A stretch of 64,000 nt of DNA from NCBI RefSeq assembly GCF_011082085.1, contig NZ_CP041063.1:4078001-4142000 (forward strand). The letters run 5' to 3'. Positions 1 to 7,741 of this stretch are shown piece after piece. This stretch comes from Bacillus sp. Cs-700. Lineage in GTDB: Bacteria; Bacillota; Bacilli; Bacillales; Guptibacillaceae. The notes under the pieces were generated by a model. The model searched no databases. It was not told where the DNA came from and saw only the letters and a list, made by a program, of their open reading frames with translations. The translations under genes and the position numbers were made by a program. Position 1 is the first letter of the stretch, and every line of letters starts with the position of its first letter.

Positions 1-1
1 C

Positions 2-94
2 CGCTATATTGGAAATGTTTTAACAAAACGTGGCTGGACATTAGAAGGGAACAAAGGGACAGCAAACTGGACAATCCATACGTATACCAAATGA
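2..94 (+). CDS. C-terminal end of an unidentified protein (partial)
   Basis: Frame 2 is open from the window edge to a TGA at 92-94 and encodes about 30 residues ending in HTYTK, rich in Gly, Asn, Thr and Trp. The start and most of the protein lie outside the window. I do not recognise the family. No clear terminator hairpin follows it. Confidence 0.45.
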   Translation, partial: RYIGNVLTKRGWTLEGNKGTANWTIHTYTK

Positions 95-633
95 AATAAA
101 CAGATGGGGTTGTTTCACCTCAAGGTGGTAAACGAATGAGACATAAGACGGTTCCTTTCCAAAAAAAATAATCGAGTGATTTTCCTTCAATCCTTATTAT
201 GCTGAAATATTTTTAGGCATGCGGTGGAAAACAGAATTATTTAATAGAGGTCTTACATCATGATGGTGGCATACGAAGTCATTCTCCAGTGAGAGCGTTT
301 ACGTAATTTCTTCTTCAGTTAAGTAAAGTGATTTGTTAACAATGCACATGTGGGACGAACTTTGCTTTTACTAAAAAGAGATTCAAGAAATCAGATTTAG
401 GAACAACGTCGATGTTATCCCAGCAAAGCATAAAGGAAGAAGATGGGGGAGGTTTAGCTGAACGCTTGAGGAAGTAAGGGGTTGTCAAAAATAAAAAAGT
501 AGGTAAAATGGACGCAAGGTTAAAGAAATGGCGTGTTTGGCATCATAGAAAAACATGCCAAACATATCATGGAAGTATAGAAACAAACTGTTCCACAGAG
601 GAACCATTACATGCTTAGAAAGGGGAAAAAATC
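95..633. other. gene-poor stretch with an inverted repeat
   Basis: About 540 bases hold no well-supported gene. Short open stretches exist (for example 508-618, 36 codons, ATG start) but lack convincing ribosome binding sites and the reading frames are repeatedly stopped, so it may be a decayed gene or plain intergenic DNA. A 10-bp perfect inverted repeat, TGTTTGGCAT at 534-543 and ATGCCAAACA at 555-564, with an 11-nt loop, lies 70 bases before the next gene. It is not followed by a T-run, so it is more like an operator or RNA hairpin than a terminator. Confidence 0.4.
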
Positions 634-879
634 ATGAATCGTTCAGTGGTCTGTCCATGTGAGGGTGTTATTGAGAAGATCTTTGTTCATCATTCATCCC
701 GCGTTTATGAGTGGGAGCCAATGTTTGTCATCCGAAACGGGCAGGGCAATACCGAGAAAATTACGCTTGGAGTAAGCGGAGAAATTTCTGAACTTCATGT
801 GAAAGAGAATGATCGTGTGACAGGCGGATACATTCTTGCGTCAATGAAAGAAGATGACTTTGTAACAGGAAGCGATTAA
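634..879 (+). CDS. small biotinyl/lipoyl-like domain protein
   Basis: An 81-residue protein made of two half-motifs of a lipoyl/biotinyl hammerhead fold: CEGVIEKIFV near residues 9-18 and GEISELHVKENDRV around 49-62. In carboxylase carrier proteins a Met-Lys-Met turn would lie between them; here that turn is missing, so attachment of biotin or lipoate is doubtful. A clear AAGGGG ribosome binding site precedes the ATG. No carboxylase or dehydrogenase gene is adjacent, and the nearest downstream gene is a symporter behind a terminator, so the partner is unknown. Confidence 0.6.
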   Translation: MNRSVVCPCEGVIEKIFVHHSSRVYEWEPMFVIRNGQGNTEKITLGVSGEISELHVKENDRVTGGYILASMKEDDFVTGSD

Positions 880-928
880 TAATCGGTCTTTGCCGAACAC
901 ATTTATAAATAAGATTGACACGAACTGG

Positions 929-971
929 TGCAAGCATGACGGGCTACCGTAGTGCTTGTGCCTCTTTTATT
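929..971 (+). terminator. intrinsic terminator
   Basis: GCAAGCA and TGCTTGTGC arms around a GC-rich inner stem (ACGGGCTACCGT) are followed by CTCTTTTATTTT. It closes the lipoyl-like gene. Confidence 0.65.
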
Positions 972-1116
972 TTGTGAGTTAAACCTTTCTCTCTTTTTGT
1001 TTACAAAAGTTTCTTGTCAGATTCTAACGAATATGTCTTGCAGGATCCATTGATTTTTAGTAAAGTACACATATATTACACCTGAGATGGACAAATGTTT
1101 TTGTATGGAGGACACT

Positions 1117-2307
1117 ATGAAGAAAATTGGACTATTGCCACGTATTCTTATTGCTATTGCCCTTGGTATTGTTATTGGGGCTTATCTTCCTGAAGCGGTT
1201 GTACGTATTTTCGCGACGTTTAATGGGATTTTCGGAAACTTTCTTGGTTTTGCGATTCCATTAATTATTATTGGCTTTATTGCACCTGGAATAGGTGAAA
1301 TTGGGAAAGGCGCGGGAAAGTTGATCGGGATCACAACTACGGTTGCCTACCTTTCTACTTTTTTGGCTGGCTTGCTCGCCTTCTTCGCTGCACGAAATCT
1401 TTATCCCCTCTTTCTTGAAACGGGTGGAGCTGCATCAGACATGGCTAACCCTGAAGAGTCATTGTTAAAACCTTTTTTCGAAGTTGAAATTCCGCCTATT
1501 ATGGGTGTGATGACAGCGCTCGTACTGGCGTTTACACTAGGACTTGGAATGGCTGCCATGAAGGGAAAGATGTTAAAAGGCGTTATGGTTGAGTTTCGAA
1601 CCATTATTGAGAAAGTGATTCGTTTTGTCATCATTCCATTATTACCGCTTCATATTCTTGGTATTTTTGCTAACATGACGAGTGCTGGACAAGTTCAGAC
1701 AATCTTAAGCGTATTTGCAAAAGTGTTTGTCATGATCATACTTCTTCATCTGACAATGCTTTTGATCCAATATAGTGTGACAGGTGCTGCTACGTCACGT
1801 AATCCGTTGAAGCTTCTTAAAGGGATGATGCCAGCGTACTTTACAGCGCTTGGTACTCAGTCTTCTGCGTCTACTATTCCTGTAACATTAAGGCAAACGA
1901 AAAAGAACGGTGTACGTGAGAAAATAGCTGACTTCAGCGTTCCACTTCTTGCAACGATTCACCTTTCAGGAAGTACAATTACAATCGTTTCTTGTGCGAT
2001 GGCAGTGATGATGTTGAATGGACAAGATCCAACGTTTGCATCAATTATTCCATTTATTCTTATGTTAGGGGTAACGATGATTGCTGCACCAGGCGTACCG
2101 GGCGGTGCTGTCATGGCGGCGATCGGATTGCTTGAGACAATGCTCGGATTTGATCCAACAATGGTATCGCTTATGATCGCGTTATATCTTGCACAGGATA
2201 GCTTCGGTACAGCTTGTAATGTGACAGGTGATGGTGCTCTGTCAGGCCTCGTTGATCGATTAACGAGAGAGAAAGCACCAGTAAAAAGTACGGTTAAAGC
2301 TGGATAA
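1117..2307 (+). CDS. dicarboxylate/amino acid:cation symporter (DAACS family)
   Basis: A 396-residue polytopic membrane protein of the GltP/DctA-like DAACS (SLC1-type) family, which couples uptake of acidic amino acids or dicarboxylates to Na+ or H+. The serine-rich re-entrant loop is visible as QSSASTIPVTL and the second hairpin as PGVPGGAVMAA, both in the C-terminal half that binds substrate. The ATG at 1117 is chosen because GGAGG lies at 1107-1112; the in-frame ATG at 1087 would add ten residues without a Shine-Dalgarno. Substrate cannot be assigned. It stands alone between terminators. Confidence 0.85.
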   Translation: MKKIGLLPRILIAIALGIVIGAYLPEAVVRIFATFNGIFGNFLGFAIPLIIIGFIAPGIGEIGKGAGKLIGITTTVAYLSTFLAGLLAFFAARNLYPLFLETGGAASDMANPEESLLKPFFEVEIPPIMGVMTALVLAFTLGLGMAAMKGKMLKGVMVEFRTIIEKVIRFVIIPLLPLHILGIFANMTSAGQVQTILSVFAKVFVMIILLHLTMLLIQYSVTGAATSRNPLKLLKGMMPAYFTALGTQSSASTIPVTLRQTKKNGVREKIADFSVPLLATIHLSGSTITIVSCAMAVMMLNGQDPTFASIIPFILMLGVTMIAAPGVPGGAVMAAIGLLETMLGFDPTMVSLMIALYLAQDSFGTACNVTGDGALSGLVDRLTREKAPVKSTVKAG

Positions 2308-2313
2308 AGAACT

Positions 2314-2338
2314 GGACAGGCACTCGCCTGTCCTTTTT
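2314..2338 (+). terminator. intrinsic terminator
   Basis: GGACAGGC-ACTC-GCCTGTCC followed by TTTTT, directly after the symporter stop codon. Confidence 0.9.
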
Positions 2339-2433
2339 GTATGTATGCAAAGCGCTCTCCTCTTTATTCTCCGATGGAAAAAGGGTTTCATACGCTTATT
2401 CTCGAATTGATTGGAGTTGAGGAGGAGAGATCG

Positions 2434-3189
2434 ATGAATAACACAATTTTAAACCAGAACAAACAAAGCTGGGACAAAGTAGCGCATCATTTTAATGGAA
2501 TTGATGCGCTACCTCACTATGGTCCTTATGCACAAACAGAGGAAGAGCTTCATTTATTTGATGAAGTGGCAAATGCGAAAGTACTCGAGATTGGCTATGG
2601 TAGTGGCCATTCACTTCGGTATATGGCTAAAAGAGGAGCTGCTGAACTTTGGGGAATTGATTTGTCTGAAGAACAAAGAAGAACGGCAGAAAGTACGCTA
2701 GCCGGTTTGTCAGCTAAGTTATTTTGTGCACCGATGGAACAAGAGATCGATTTACCAAAAAACTATTTTGATCACGTTTTTTCGATCTATGCGATTGGCT
2801 GGACAACGGATTTAACGCGTACGTTTGAGCTTGTTTATTCCTATTTAAAAAAGGGAGGAAGTTTTATTTTTAGCTGGGATCATCCTCTTTATGTTCATGT
2901 AACGAGTGAGAATGGTGAGATTTCGTTGAACGGTTCTTATCAGCAGGAAGGCCTGCATACGTTTGAAGATTTTAAAGGGGAAGGCGTTCGGATGACGATC
3001 CATAAGCGGAAAATGGCCACGTATATCAATAAGTTAATTCAGGCTGGTTTTGCCATTCAAGAGGTCATTGAAAGTGATGTTTCAAATCTGTATAACGAAG
3101 AGGAGGAGGCTATCTCTGACCGTTATTATTCTCTTTATAAAGCGAGAAAGTTTCCAACTACGATGATTATCAAGGCGGTGAAAGAATGA
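2434..3189 (+). CDS. class I SAM-dependent methyltransferase
   Basis: A 251-residue Rossmann-fold methyltransferase. SAM-binding motif I is VLEIGYGSGHS (about residues 53-63), followed by the acidic end of beta-2 (GIDLSEEQ) and a post-motif segment HVFSIYAIGWT. The C-terminal part resembles the UbiE/Methyltransf_11 group acting on small molecules. ATG at 2434 follows GAGGAGGAG with good spacing; upstream in-frame ATGs at 2341 would run into the preceding terminator. Substrate is unknown. Confidence 0.8.
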   Translation: MNNTILNQNKQSWDKVAHHFNGIDALPHYGPYAQTEEELHLFDEVANAKVLEIGYGSGHSLRYMAKRGAAELWGIDLSEEQRRTAESTLAGLSAKLFCAPMEQEIDLPKNYFDHVFSIYAIGWTTDLTRTFELVYSYLKKGGSFIFSWDHPLYVHVTSENGEISLNGSYQQEGLHTFEDFKGEGVRMTIHKRKMATYINKLIQAGFAIQEVIESDVSNLYNEEEEAISDRYYSLYKARKFPTTMIIKAVKE

Positions 3190-3285
3190 ATTGAAAAGAA
3201 TAATTTGGAGGAAAACGGAACTTTCATGATTTTAGATCGTAACTTTAAAAGAGTGTCAGTTAATCTTTTAAGGAAGTGATCCGAT

Positions 3286-3732
3286 TTGATCGTTAAATTT
3301 CTCGCAAGCTTTAGCTTTCTAGTTATGGCTGTTCTGTTTGCTGGGGTACTGAGCAAGGTTTCTTCGGTTGTTGAAACACGCTTTTTAAGTAAGCTAAGTA
3401 CTCGAGAACAGAGAATCTTTTTAATAGGAGGGACGGTTTTTTTAGAATCTTGCCTTGTCATGCTACTAGCTAAAGCAAGTGAATGGTCTTACATCGATTC
3501 TTTGTTTGTTGCGAGTCTATTATTATTAGCGCTTATCTGGTTACCTGCTTACTTTAGACCCTATCAGGAGAATGCCAGTCGAACTATTGGTAGATTTCAT
3601 AGAGGACTTCACTCAGGTGAAATCGATATACATAAGAGTGGATCGCGGCACCCTTTTTTTATCGGGACGTTGATTTTTTGTACAGTGGGATTACTTACTG
3701 TTTTTGCATACTATTTTTCGTATGTAACGTAA
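3286..3732 (+). CDS. membrane protein of unknown function
   Basis: A 148-residue protein with four predicted membrane helices (around residues 5-25, 43-62, 70-88 and 123-145) separated by basic loops. The middle loop, GRFHRGLHSGEIDIHKSGSRH, is rich in His, Arg and Gly. The start is a TTG at 3286 preceded by AAGGAAGTG. No family recognised. It lies 96 bases after the methyltransferase and 30 bases before the isomerase gene, so it may be cotranscribed with the latter. Confidence 0.6.
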   Translation: MIVKFLASFSFLVMAVLFAGVLSKVSSVVETRFLSKLSTREQRIFLIGGTVFLESCLVMLLAKASEWSYIDSLFVASLLLLALIWLPAYFRPYQENASRTIGRFHRGLHSGEIDIHKSGSRHPFFIGTLIFCTVGLLTVFAYYFSYVT

Positions 3733-3762
3733 AAGTGAATTGAGTCAATGAGGAGTTGATCA

Positions 3763-4530
3763 TTGTTGAAATATTCCCTATGCATTGGAGCCTACCCAGG
3801 TGAGGATGTGATTACTCACCTGGAAAAAGTGAAGGATCATGGATTTCATGGGCTAGAATATTATGATTGGACGGAATTAAATCTGGAGGAAGTGGCTAAG
3901 GCCGAGAGGCGAATTGGCGTTGGAATTACGGCAACTTGTACGCGTTTTTTTAATTTAGTTAATCCGAAACTGCGAGAATCGTATCTTCAAGGATTATCAG
4001 AAACGATTGAAGCGTGTAAAAAACTTGGAACGCCGTCGATCATTACCCAAACGGGGAACGTGATGGTCGATACGCCCATTAGCATACAGCAAGAAGCGAT
4101 GGTTGAAACACTTAAAAGAAGTGCGGAACTATGTGAAAAGGCTGATGTTGTCCTTGAAGTTGAACCGTTAAATGGGCTTGTTGATCATGAAGGTCATTTT
4201 CTACAATATTCGGATCAGGCAGTGTCGATTGTCGATCAAGTGGATAGTCCACATGTAAAACTATTATTTGACGTATATCATCAGCAAATTACGGAAGGAA
4301 ATGTTACCCGTAACGCAACAAATTATTGTAACCGAATCAATCATTATCATATTGCTGATAATCCTGGACGTCATGAGCCGGGTACAGGTGAGTTGAATTT
4401 TGGGAACATCTTAAAAGCGATTAAGAAGACAGGCTTTGAGGGGTTTATTGGGCTCGAGTGCAACTACACAATTCCAACAGATCAAGCAATCGATTCGTTT
4501 AAGAAGACAATTTTACAGTCTGTTGAATAA
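3763..4530 (+). CDS. hydroxypyruvate isomerase-like TIM-barrel sugar isomerase/epimerase
   Basis: A 255-residue AP-endonuclease-2-type TIM barrel. Metal-ligand and active-site stretches expected for hydroxypyruvate isomerase are visible: VLEVEPLNG (catalytic Glu), LLFDVYHQQ (Asp/His ligands), YHIADNPGRHEPGTGELNF and the terminal GLECNY (Glu). The family interconverts hydroxypyruvate and tartronate semialdehyde in glyoxylate-type metabolism, although close homologues act on other 3-keto or ketose sugars. The start is one of two adjacent TTG codons at 3763 and 3766 after GAGGAG. It ends at an 18-bp bidirectional terminator shared with the rhodopsin gene. Confidence 0.8.
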   Translation: MLKYSLCIGAYPGEDVITHLEKVKDHGFHGLEYYDWTELNLEEVAKAERRIGVGITATCTRFFNLVNPKLRESYLQGLSETIEACKKLGTPSIITQTGNVMVDTPISIQQEAMVETLKRSAELCEKADVVLEVEPLNGLVDHEGHFLQYSDQAVSIVDQVDSPHVKLLFDVYHQQITEGNVTRNATNYCNRINHYHIADNPGRHEPGTGELNFGNILKAIKKTGFEGFIGLECNYTIPTDQAIDSFKKTILQSVE

Positions 4531-4540
4531 GCTACATAAA

Positions 4541-4585
4541 AAAGAGCGAGAAAGACGTTTTTGAAATACGTCTTTCTCGCTCTTT
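4541..4585. terminator. strong bidirectional terminator between convergent genes
   Basis: An 18-bp perfect stem (4541-4558 with 4568-4585) starting AAAGAGCGAG separates the isomerase gene from the convergent rhodopsin gene, with A/T-rich flanks on both sides. Confidence 0.9.
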
Positions 4586-4593
4586 CTTTAACA

Positions 4594-5274
4594 CTATCCT
4601 TTTATTTTTCGAAGACCATGAAGATCCAGAATGCCAAAGCCAACTTTTGAGAAGATTGGAAGAACGATAAACGCCAGTGTATCAATGATGCCTTTCGTTA
4701 GACCTACTCCTGATGCGCCAAAGAACCATGCCAACGGATAAAGCACCCAAAAAGATGTTAGATAAATGGCCATTCGCTTATAGTGCTTGGCAAGTTGGTC
4801 GCTTTCATGTGCCATTTTCTTAAGAGGGCCCCATATAATCCTTAATATGATTGCAAGGGCAACAAGCCCAAGACTATACCAGATGTATTTTAGCGAATCA
4901 GGTGAAAAATCGGCGATCAGTCCAGTTAAAATCATGAAAACGTCAGCTATAATCAGAGAAGCGATCAGTGTGCGGTTGATTTTCCTTTGGTAAAACATCG
5001 CGGTTAAGGCAAGTGAAAGGAGTAACAGGGGAGTAGAGACCACCCAATCTAAGTATCGTGCAAAGTAAATCGTTTTCTCTGGTCTTTCTAATAGCCCCTG
5101 ACCTAATGCAATGGATAAATAAGCGACTCCAGACCATCCTGTAATGACGATAGCGATCACATATTCATACAAAGGTACGCCCTTTGGTTTTCGACTTAGG
5201 AAATAAAAATAAATGGCGCTTGAGATCATCACGGTAAAATAAAAAATATGTAACGATGTATCGATTGAATTCAT
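4594..5274 (-). CDS. microbial rhodopsin of xenorhodopsin type
   Basis: A 226-residue seven-helix retinal protein. Helix C reads RYLDWVVSTPLLLLSLAL: Arg73, Asp76 (bacteriorhodopsin Asp85), Ser80 (Thr89) and Ser87 (in place of the donor Asp96). Helix G reads VLPIFSKVGFGILDL: Lys210 is the Schiff-base lysine, Pro206 replaces the otherwise near-universal Asp212, and Asp217 lies at the cytoplasmic end. Pro at the Asp212 site plus the helix-G Asp are hallmarks of Anabaena sensory rhodopsin and xenorhodopsins, known light-driven inward proton pumps; a Bacillus coahuilensis member has been described. The ATG follows AGGTGAA. No transducer, carotenoid or retinal-forming gene lies in the window, so retinal must come from elsewhere. 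Confidence 0.93.
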   Translation of the reverse strand: MNSIDTSLHIFYFTVMISSAIYFYFLSRKPKGVPLYEYVIAIVITGWSGVAYLSIALGQGLLERPEKTIYFARYLDWVVSTPLLLLSLALTAMFYQRKINRTLIASLIIADVFMILTGLIADFSPDSLKYIWYSLGLVALAIILRIIWGPLKKMAHESDQLAKHYKRMAIYLTSFWVLYPLAWFFGASGVGLTKGIIDTLAFIVLPIFSKVGFGILDLHGLRKIKG

Positions 5275-5332
5275 GTTTCACCTCACTAGCAAGTTGTGTT
5301 ATCCAGTATTGACATTGCAAAAGGATTTATTC

Positions 5333-5360
5333 AGATTAGTAGAGGCGCCCGTTGTGGCAA
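5333..5360 (-). promoter_or_regulatory. candidate promoter of the rhodopsin gene
   Basis: On the minus strand TTGCCA (5360-5355), a 16-base spacer and TAATCT (5338-5333) make a moderate SigA-type match about 60 bases upstream of the rhodopsin ATG. Confidence 0.35.
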
Positions 5361-5434
5361 TGTAAGGCAAACAGCTAGACGAATCAGTAAGAACCTTTTA
5401 AAATGTGGGTAATGAACGGGAAAGGAGTTTCCGT

Positions 5435-6061
5435 ATGAATTTTGTGGCATTAGATTTTGAAACAGCAAATTCTTCACGAGGAAGCGTTTGCTCGATTGGT
5501 CTTGTTGAATATGAAGGTGGTCAGCTGATTCGAGAATATTATCGTTTAGTGAAGCCGAAGCAAAATGTTTTCTCTGGCATCAATATTAGCATTCACGGGA
5601 TTACAGAAGAAGATGTTGAAGATGCACCTGAATTTGATGTTCTGTGGCGAGAGGAAATTCGTGAGTTAGTGGAGGGGAAATTCCTCATTGCTCATAATGC
5701 GCAATTTGATATGAGCGTGCTACGTGCTGTTCTTGATCAATATGGACTCCCATATCCAATGCTTGCGTATAACTGTACTGTGAATCTATCAAAAAAAACA
5801 TGGACATTACCTAAGTATAAATTAAATGTTGTTTCCGATTATCTTGGGATTCAACTCGACCATCACCATGCGCTAGATGATGCAAGAGCTTCTGCGCAGA
5901 TTTTCTTAAAAGTGGCAGAGACGTTAGATACGGCAGATATCAATGAACTTATCGCAAGAACTGGTACAGCAAACGGCGTTTTATTTGATAGCGGCTATGA
6001 ACCTGCCAAATTAAATAAGAAAAACTCAAAAAACACAAAGAAAACCCCTGCACCACGTTGA
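5435..6061 (+). CDS. DnaQ-like DEDDh 3'-5' exonuclease
   Basis: A 208-residue exonuclease of the DNA polymerase III epsilon type. Exo I is LDFETAN (Asp7, Glu9), Exo II is HNAQFDMSVL, and Exo III-epsilon is HHALDDARAS with the catalytic His and Asp. The C-terminus after about residue 185 is a Lys/Asn-rich basic tail. ATG at 5435 is preceded by AAAGGAG; an in-frame start at 5405 would precede that site. It stands alone, unlike epsilon subunits fused to PolC, so it is probably a repair or RNA/DNA end-trimming nuclease. Confidence 0.85.
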   Translation: MNFVALDFETANSSRGSVCSIGLVEYEGGQLIREYYRLVKPKQNVFSGINISIHGITEEDVEDAPEFDVLWREEIRELVEGKFLIAHNAQFDMSVLRAVLDQYGLPYPMLAYNCTVNLSKKTWTLPKYKLNVVSDYLGIQLDHHHALDDARASAQIFLKVAETLDTADINELIARTGTANGVLFDSGYEPAKLNKKNSKNTKKTPAPR

Positions 6062-6080
6062 ATTTTGGTGAGGGGTTTTT
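6042..6080 (+). terminator. intrinsic terminator overlapping the exonuclease stop codon
   Basis: AAACCCCT (from 6042) pairs with AGGGGTTTT ending at about 6080. The stem begins inside the last codons of the exonuclease gene. Confidence 0.75.
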
Positions 6081-6091
6081 CGTGCATCTTT

Positions 6092-6721
6092 TTAAAAGAA
6101 ATGAATCAGGAAAGAGAGTGTATCCAGTTCACGTGCTAAATCAATTTGTTGAAGGTGAACGTTTGCTGGGAGCTTAAGGTAGGCAGATGAAAAATTCATG
6201 ATACCAAGTATTCCGGTTTCAGATAGCTTTTCAGAAACCATTTGCGCTGAAGCGGCGGGAATAGCTAGAATGGCTACCGTTACACTAGCGGTTAAACGTT
6301 CATTCATTTCATCGATATGATAGACCGGTACACCTGCAATGGTTTTGCCAACAACTTTTGGGTTATTATCAAACGCCATTTTAATTTTAGGAGACGATTT
6401 TCGTAAGTGATTATAGTGAAGAAGCGCTGTGCCCAGCCGGCCTGCGCCAATTAGAGCTGCTTCAGGCTCAGTCTTCTCGTTTACAATCAAGTGAAGGTGA
6501 TTCACAAGTTTTTTAACTTCGTACGCTGCCCCTTTTCGGCCTGGGGCTTTTATCTTAGAAAAATCTCTCCTCACAAGATCTGATTTAAAATTAAGCGCAT
6601 GACCAATCTCAACAGAGGAGATCGATTTTTGACCTGATTTCTTTACGCTCTTTAAATAAGAAAGGTAGAGAGGGAGACGCTTTATGGTTGCATTTGGAAG
6701 TTTATTCTCTTCCTTTTTCAT
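6092..6721 (-). CDS. Rex-family redox-sensing transcriptional regulator
   Basis: A 209-residue Rex-type repressor. The N-terminal winged helix spans residues 1-75 (KRLPLYLSYLKSV, then the recognition region LVRRDFSKIKAPGRKG). A Rossmann domain follows with the NAD(H)-binding GAGRLGTALLHYN and AFDNNPKVVG, then GVPVYHIDEM and the C-terminal domain-swap helix ending ARELDTLSFLIHFF. Rex proteins release DNA when NADH is high and control fermentation and respiration genes. Its recognition helix and C-terminus look diverged from the B. subtilis protein, so it may be a paralogue rather than the main Rex. It stands alone, behind its own promoter. Confidence 0.88.
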   Translation of the reverse strand: MKKEENKLPNATIKRLPLYLSYLKSVKKSGQKSISSVEIGHALNFKSDLVRRDFSKIKAPGRKGAAYEVKKLVNHLHLIVNEKTEPEAALIGAGRLGTALLHYNHLRKSSPKIKMAFDNNPKVVGKTIAGVPVYHIDEMNERLTASVTVAILAIPAASAQMVSEKLSETGILGIMNFSSAYLKLPANVHLQQIDLARELDTLSFLIHFF

Positions 6722-6759
6722 ACGATTACCTCCGTCAAACTATATCCGCTTTCTTCTCT

Positions 6760-6787
6760 ATTATAATCTTAATCTAGCAAAGTGCAA
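6760..6787 (-). promoter_or_regulatory. SigA-type promoter of the rex-like gene
   Basis: On the minus strand TTGCAC (6787-6782), a 16-base spacer and a perfect TATAAT (6765-6760) sit about 40 bases upstream of the start codon. Confidence 0.7.
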
Positions 6788-6870
6788 TTTGGAAAATAAT
6801 CCAAAAGAACTAGTGAGGAGATAGGCTCCTGTAAAATCCCCAAACGATGGAATTCATATAGAGTCAACAG

Positions 6871-6900
6871 AAAAAGAACCGGTCATTAGGCCGGTTCTTT
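6871..6900 (-). terminator. terminator of the peroxiredoxin gene
   Basis: AAAGAACCGG (6873-6882) pairs with CCGGTTCTTT (6891-6900); on the minus strand the hairpin runs into TTTTT. Confidence 0.85.
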
Positions 6901-6907
6901 CAAACGG

Positions 6908-7570
6908 TTATTGATTTAAATCTTTTTTGCATAAATACCAATCAATACATTCAAGACCTTCTTCGTTCTCCCTCTTTTTCATATCTTCCTGTGTTTTAGG
7001 AGGAGAAACAAGCACCTGATCCCCTGGTTCCCAATTGGCCGGTGTCGGAGCACCGTGCTCATCCGTTGTTTTTAACGCCTTTACTAATCTCATAATTTCA
7101 TGCATGTTGCGACCGGTCGTAAGAGGATAGTAGATGACAGCTCGGACAACTTGTTTATCATCAACTACGAAGACTGCACGACTCGTTTCCGTTTGACTTT
7201 CTTCCGGCATGATCATGCCGTAGCGTGTCGCCACTTTTCGATCGAGATCAGCAATAACCGGAAATTCAATTTCGGTATCAAAATTCTTCTCAATGTTTCG
7301 AACCCATGCTAAATGGGATGAAACGCTATCGACACTAAGGCCGATTAACTCAACATCAAGCTTTCGTAACTCTGGATAAATTTCCTGAAAAGCCACAAAT
7401 TCTGTCGTACATACCGGCGTGAAGTCAGCGGGATGCGAAAACAACACAAACCATTTTCCTTTGTAATCATCGAGTGAAAGTTGACCGTGTGTCGTGTTGG
7501 CAGTAAAGTCAGGGGCTGGTGACCCGATTCGTGGTAGCTGATAAGCTGTTTCTGTTTGTTGTTCTGACAT
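6908..7570 (-). CDS. peroxiredoxin, Prx6-type with archaeal-like C-terminal cysteine pair
   Basis: A 220-residue AhpC/TSA peroxiredoxin that reduces H2O2 and organic peroxides. The peroxidatic cysteine is Cys54 in PADFTPVCTTE. After the thioredoxin fold there is the long C-terminal arm of the Prx6 subgroup (PANWEPGDQVLVSPP), ending with Cys208 and Cys214 (ECIDWYLC). This spacing mirrors the Aeropyrum pernix thioredoxin peroxidase (Cys50, Cys207, Cys213), where the C-terminal Cys resolves the sulfenate. A strong AGGAGG precedes the ATG. No reductase partner is adjacent. Confidence 0.9.
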   Translation of the reverse strand: MSEQQTETAYQLPRIGSPAPDFTANTTHGQLSLDDYKGKWFVLFSHPADFTPVCTTEFVAFQEIYPELRKLDVELIGLSVDSVSSHLAWVRNIEKNFDTEIEFPVIADLDRKVATRYGMIMPEESQTETSRAVFVVDDKQVVRAVIYYPLTTGRNMHEIMRLVKALKTTDEHGAPTPANWEPGDQVLVSPPKTQEDMKKRENEEGLECIDWYLCKKDLNQ

Positions 7571-7741
7571 AGTGAAACATCCTCCTTCTATTCGAATCTA
7601 TGGTTGGTTTTCCCTCCTATTTTTTAACTAAACTGTCTTTTTTGTGAACGAATATTGTCGAGATACCTTATGAAAAAGATAGAAAATGATAGAATGAAAG
7701 AGAGGAAAAGAATTCCTAAGATAGGAGAGAGGAGAAATCGT

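Noticed and set aside
4594-5274. Assignment of the rhodopsin as an outward proton pump or sensory rhodopsin II
   Set aside because: The Asp96 position is Ser and the Asp212 position is Pro, and no transducer gene is adjacent; the residue pattern fits xenorhodopsin better.
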